DNA of 6,470 bases from Gammaproteobacteria bacterium (GTDB lineage: Bacteria; Pseudomonadota; Gammaproteobacteria; BMS3Bbin11): the NCBI GenBank assembly GCA_030636465.1, contig DAOVWW010000088.1, positions 1 through 6,470 of the forward strand, written 5' to 3'. Every line of letters starts with the position of its first letter. Position 1 is the stretch's first letter. Position numbers and translations under genes: made by a program. A model generated the notes under the pieces. That model made no database searches. It saw nothing but the letters and a program-made list of their open reading frames with translations, and had not been told where the DNA came from. Shown in pieces: positions 3,758 to 6,470 of the stretch.

Positions 3758-5592
3758 GTATGAGGCCAGTCTCAGCACGCTGGTTCGAGATGCTAACGAC
3801 ACGTGACCACTTGACGACAGCACTGGAGACCCTGGCCCGTACCGGTAGCATTGAACTCGAAACGCAAAGTGGTACCGACACGCGTTTTAATATGCCGGAT
3901 TTACAGCAACGCATGGAGGAATACAACAGCCTGACACGCCGCTACCATGCCTACTGGCCAGAGATTAAACTGGACCCTTCCTCGGCACCAGGCAGCCCGG
4001 TAAGAATGGTAGACAGGGCACTGGTTCGTTTGCGTGCATGGGCACACGAGGCCGCACCTGTGGTTCTGGACATTGAAACCCGGCTAGCTGAACAGTCAGA
4101 ACTGAAACTGACAGAGGAAATGCTGAAAGAACAGGACGACACTATCCTTGACTACAAGCTACTCGCAAGTGCCGGACCGGTCATGTCTCAAAGGGTTTTC
4201 GTTCTGCCGTCCAACACTGTAGTTAAAACATTGCCTGCATCGTTGCTGATCATGCGAACACATACCAGCCGGCATATCTTCCTGCTCGCAGTCGGCCCTG
4301 ATAAAGAACTCAATATACTGGCTACAGATCTTTCAGTATTGAAGGGACGAGAGCTGAATACACCAAAATGGCTGGAGGGTGGACATGATGAAGCTCTGGC
4401 GCAGATTCACGACCACCTGGCCGAACTTGAGACCGGGCTTGCACGGCTAAATAAAAATCTCTCATCACTCATCGAAAAGCATAAACTAGCCAAAGCCCTT
4501 GCAGACATGCGGCGCATGGACTGGCTGATGACTCACGTTAAAACCCTGCCCGTATCCGAGAACTTTGCCTGGGTTACGGGCTGGACAAATGATCTTGATG
4601 GAGAGCAGATCAGGGCCTCCCTGGCCAATGAGGACATACATTTTATTCTGCATTACCCCGACGCACCGCAAGACAGTCATGCTCCGATGGTGATGAATAA
4701 TCCCTGGTGGGCGCAACCCTTTGAGCTGTTTGCCGGTCTGCTCGGTACCCCCTCACGGGACGAGGCCGACCCAAGTCGCGTGCTTGCCCTAATTGTGCCG
4801 CTGCTGTTTGGCTACATGTTCGGCGATGTCGGACAGGGCCTGGTAATCTTGTTGGCCGGCATAGTGCTGCAAAGACGCTGGCCGATTGCAAAATTGCTTA
4901 TCGCCTATGGCATCGCTGCGATGATATTTGGTTTCATCTTCGGTAGTGTATTCGGTAGTGAAAACCTTATCTCCCCACTGTGGCTACATCCGATCGATCA
5001 ACCTCTTCCGGTATTAATGGTGCCGCTGGCGGGAGGTATCATTGTCCTGTTGCTAGGGCTGCTGCTGAACATGGCAGAATGCTGGTGGCAAGGTGAAATC
5101 ACACGCTGGCTTCAGATTGAGGCGGCTATCCTCGTCCTCTACGTATCACTGATCGCCAGCTATTTTTCAAGCAACAGCCTGTACATCTCCATGCTGGCAC
5201 TGGCCTGGTATTTCATCGGCTCAGTAATGCAGTCGCCTCAGCATCCGTTAAAGACCCTGGCAGCTTCTGCCGGCAACCTGCTGGAAAATATATTTCAGTT
5301 ATTTATCAACACCATCTCGTTTGTTCGCGTCGGTGCTTTTGCGCTGGCGCACGCCGGCCTGTCGTTAGCCTTCTATACCATGGCAGCTACGACCAACAGC
5401 ATAATCATCAGTTTGTTGATCCTGTTGATCGGCAATATCATTATCATCTTTCTGGAAGGTCTGGTTGTAACCATCCAGACGACTCGACTGATCCTGTTTG
5501 AATTCTTTATCCGATTTATGCATGGCACAGGACGGATGTTCCGCCCATTGGCCGCACCAACCGAACCATCACAAATAAGGAGAACATCGTGA
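3754..5592 (+). CDS. V/A-type ATPase subunit I (a-subunit homologue), membrane stator
   Basis: This 612-residue protein forms the stator half-channels against the proteolipid ring. Residues 1-320 are the soluble arm that binds the peripheral stalks. It opens with the typical WFEMLTTRDHLTTALETLAR pattern and has a coiled-coil stretch around 217-250. Residues about 340-590 are the membrane domain with about eight segments. Conserved blocks are D-E-A-D-P-S then LLFGYMFGDVGQG (350-362), and near the end I-S-F-V-R-V-G-A-F-A-L-A-H-A-G-L, where R525 aligns with the essential Arg of yeast Vph1 (R735) that lets the rotor carboxylate pass. The terminal L-E-G-L-V-V-T-I-Q-T-x-R-L-x-x-x-E-F-F is also canonical. 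The family usually runs 640-700 residues, so this is on the short side. Its stop overlaps the GTG start of K (GTGA). Confidence 0.93.
   Translation: MSMRPVSARWFEMLTTRDHLTTALETLARTGSIELETQSGTDTRFNMPDLQQRMEEYNSLTRRYHAYWPEIKLDPSSAPGSPVRMVDRALVRLRAWAHEAAPVVLDIETRLAEQSELKLTEEMLKEQDDTILDYKLLASAGPVMSQRVFVLPSNTVVKTLPASLLIMRTHTSRHIFLLAVGPDKELNILATDLSVLKGRELNTPKWLEGGHDEALAQIHDHLAELETGLARLNKNLSSLIEKHKLAKALADMRRMDWLMTHVKTLPVSENFAWVTGWTNDLDGEQIRASLANEDIHFILHYPDAPQDSHAPMVMNNPWWAQPFELFAGLLGTPSRDEADPSRVLALIVPLLFGYMFGDVGQGLVILLAGIVLQRRWPIAKLLIAYGIAAMIFGFIFGSVFGSENLISPLWLHPIDQPLPVLMVPLAGGIIVLLLGLLLNMAECWWQGEITRWLQIEAAILVLYVSLIASYFSSNSLYISMLALAWYFIGSVMQSPQHPLKTLAASAGNLLENIFQLFINTISFVRVGAFALAHAGLSLAFYTMAATTNSIIISLLILLIGNIIIIFLEGLVVTIQTTRLILFEFFIRFMHGTGRMFRPLAAPTEPSQIRRTS
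5577..5582 (+). promoter_or_regulatory. Ribosome binding site deciding the GTG start of subunit K
   Basis: AAGGAG, six bases before GTG 5589, is well placed and strong. It supports GTG as the initiator although it overlaps the subunit I stop (GTGA). No in-frame ATG occurs until residue 15, inside the first hydrophobic segment. Confidence 0.75.
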
Positions 5593-5945
5593 GTTATCAA
5601 TTAAAAGGCATTGCTTACTTGCTGGCAGGGATGATGCTGATCAGCATTATTGCTACATTGCTATTGTGGTGGTCGCCGGCGATTGCCATTGAGTCGGCAG
5701 CGGCAGCACCGCCTCCCCTGTCACCCGGAGCGATTCAATGGGGCTTCATGGCCGCCGCACTGGCGGCAGGCCTGTCGTCGCTGGGTGCGGGCATAGCCGT
5801 TGCTAGCGTTGGCAGTGCTGCCATCGGGGCACTGGCGGAAAAACCCGAACTCCTGGGACGCACCCTGATCCTCGTTGGTCTGGCGGAAGGAATCGCCATT
5901 TACGGCCTGATTGTTTCCATCCTCATCCTGAACCGAATCCTGTAG
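5589..5945 (+). CDS. V/A-type ATPase subunit K (proteolipid c-ring)
   Basis: This 118-residue proteolipid should form the rotating ring. The conserved part is a two-helix hairpin: residues about 48-80 (Gly/Ala/Ser-rich, GFMAAALAAGLSSLGAGIAV), a polar loop E-K-P-E (84-87), and residues about 88-117 with VGLAEGIAIYGLI. E100 is the ion-binding carboxylate. Ahead of it lie a hydrophobic segment (residues about 7-28) and an Ala/Pro-rich linker (S-A-A-A-A-P-P-P). This is either a cleaved leader (possible A-I-A site at 31-33), as in some A/V-type proteolipids, or a third membrane helix. Residues after E100 are G-I-A, not the S-T found in Na+-binding F-type rings, and V71 sits where those rings have Gln, so H+ is mildly favoured. 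Start is GTG with AAGGAG. Confidence 0.93.
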   Translation: MSYQLKGIAYLLAGMMLISIIATLLLWWSPAIAIESAAAAPPPLSPGAIQWGFMAAALAAGLSSLGAGIAVASVGSAAIGALAEKPELLGRTLILVGLAEGIAIYGLIVSILILNRIL

Positions 5946-5958
5946 TACTGGCGTACTA
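5943..5958 (+). promoter_or_regulatory. Hairpin across the K stop and F start codons
   Basis: TAGTAC (5943-5948) and GTACTA (5953-5958) are perfect 6-bp arms around a TGGC loop. The left arm begins with the K stop codon, and the right arm ends with the A of the F start codon. There is no U tract, so it is not an intrinsic terminator. Whether it forms in mRNA is not shown. Confidence 0.5.
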
Positions 5959-6254
5959 TGACAACTCCCATTTACATAGGTGATGAAGTCAGTTCAGCGG
6001 GATTCAGGCTCGCTGGTCTCCGTGTTCGGATACCGTCAGCAGGTGAATGGCAGCAGGAACTTGAATGGGCCATGGAACAGACCCAACTGGTGCTGATTAG
6101 CTCGGCAGTAGCCAGTGAAATACCAACACAGGAACTCGACCACTACCTGTCTCGTCTCTCCCCTGCCATTGTGGTGGTGCCTGATGTGCATGGTGCCACG
6201 CCGATGATGGATCTATCTACCCGTTTACGCAAACAAATGGGAATGCAGGAATGA
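5958..6254 (+). CDS. V/A-type ATPase subunit F, central shaft
   Basis: This 98-residue protein matches the F subunit, which sits with D in the rotating central shaft and has a CheY-like fold. The N-terminal I-G-D-E-V-S-S-A-G-F-R-L-A-G-L (residues 7-21) is the family signature (I-G-D-x-D-x-x-x-G-F-R-L-A-G). A middle TQLVLISSAVASEIP strand and later PAIVVVPDVHG complete the alpha/beta pattern. The length is normal. The ATG lies 12 nt after the K stop, with no visible Shine-Dalgarno and inside a hairpin arm, unlike the other genes of the operon; this predicts weak initiation, in keeping with one F per enzyme against a multi-copy ring. Its stop overlaps the next ATG (ATGA). Confidence 0.9.
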   Translation: MTTPIYIGDEVSSAGFRLAGLRVRIPSAGEWQQELEWAMEQTQLVLISSAVASEIPTQELDHYLSRLSPAIVVVPDVHGATPMMDLSTRLRKQMGMQE

Positions 6255-6470
6255 GCAGCCCAAAGAGCATTGTTGATGCACAGGTTCAGCACTTGCTGAA
6301 CCTGGTTGAACAGCATCGGGAAAAAAGCTGCGCAAGAATGCAGGTACTTGCTCAGGAAAAGGCAGCTGAGCTGATAAGCAAGGCGCACGGTGCAGCACGA
6401 AATAGAATGCATGAATTTAATATCAGTTTGCGTGGAAGTATAGATCACCAACTAAGCTCGACAGAAGCCC
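6251..6470 (+). CDS. V/A-type ATPase subunit E, N-terminal part (cut by window end)
   Basis: The frame opens at ATG 6251, overlapping the F stop (ATGA), and stays open for 73 codons to the window edge. It reads SSPKSIVDAQVQHLLNLVEQ, then HREKSCARMQVLAQEKAAEL and ISKAHGAARNRMHEF. The helical, charged N-terminus with Q-E-K-A-A-E-L-I-S-K-A-H-x-x-A-R is typical of subunit E, whose N-terminal helix coils with G/H to make the peripheral stalk and whose C-terminal globular domain caps the A3B3 head. Only the stalk half is visible. Ribosome binding is weak (AGGA directly abuts the ATG), so coupling to F is likely. Confidence 0.82.
   Translation, partial: MSSPKSIVDAQVQHLLNLVEQHREKSCARMQVLAQEKAAELISKAHGAARNRMHEFNISLRGSIDHQLSSTEA

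Noticed and set aside
4643..4891. Minus-strand 82-codon frame inside subunit I (also 3196-3399, 3690-3926, 3951-4142, 4486-4716, 5373-5600).
   Set aside because: All lie opposite well-supported ATPase genes and have compositions typical of shadow frames.
6143..6451. Minus-strand 102-codon frame over the F/E junction.
   Set aside because: Antisense to subunits F and E, which are recognisable by motif.
1..6470. CRISPR array, tRNA or rRNA genes.
   Set aside because: No regularly spaced repeats and no cloverleaf or rRNA-like blocks seen on reading both strands.

Overview
The window looks like gammaproteobacterial chromosome. The evidence is an IS3-family transposase tail, integron-type attC sites carrying a toxin-antitoxin cassette, and ordinary Shine-Dalgarno usage. 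It falls into two halves of different character: an AT-rich accessory region (about 1-2500) and a more GC-balanced, tightly packed operon (about 2600 to the end). I cannot name the species.

Accessory half. Positions 1-101 hold the last 24 codons of an IS3-family transposase and its probable right terminal repeat. A BrnT-type toxin gene and a CopG/BrnA-type antitoxin gene follow (276-865), overlapping by ATGA. The antitoxin gene runs into a folded attC site (823-883), which encodes its last 13 residues, so the pair looks like an integron cassette. A second, weaker attC candidate (927-981) would close a 98-bp cassette with no gene. On the minus strand a small membrane protein with PLDc_N-like and SHOCT domains (1165-1539) has a clear intrinsic terminator (1105-1136). 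Upstream of it lies a decayed Phd-type antitoxin/ParE-type toxin pair, also on the minus strand (1527-1999). A plus-strand gene of unknown function (2115-2498) completes this half.

Operon half. From 2622 to the window edge lies the first part of an operon for a V/A-type rotary ATPase, a type less usual in Proteobacteria than the F-type. The order is peripheral-stalk G/H, C (AC39-like), I (the a-subunit homologue), K (proteolipid), F, then E, which is cut by the window end. The catalytic A and B subunits and D are not in the window and presumably follow. Most genes overlap by one to four bases (TTGA, ATGA, GTGA, ATGA). The exception is K/F, where a 12-nt gap lies in a perfect 6-bp hairpin and F has no visible Shine-Dalgarno. 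The essential Arg of subunit I (R525) and the carboxylate of K (E100) are both present, so the ion motor looks functional. K lacks the polar neighbours typical of Na+-binding c-rings, which mildly favours H+.

No wholly new system is evident. The points most worth a second look are the attC-encoded antitoxin tail, the K/F junction hairpin with graded initiation signals along the operon, the ion-site residues and N-terminal extension of K, and the structured leader before the operon.
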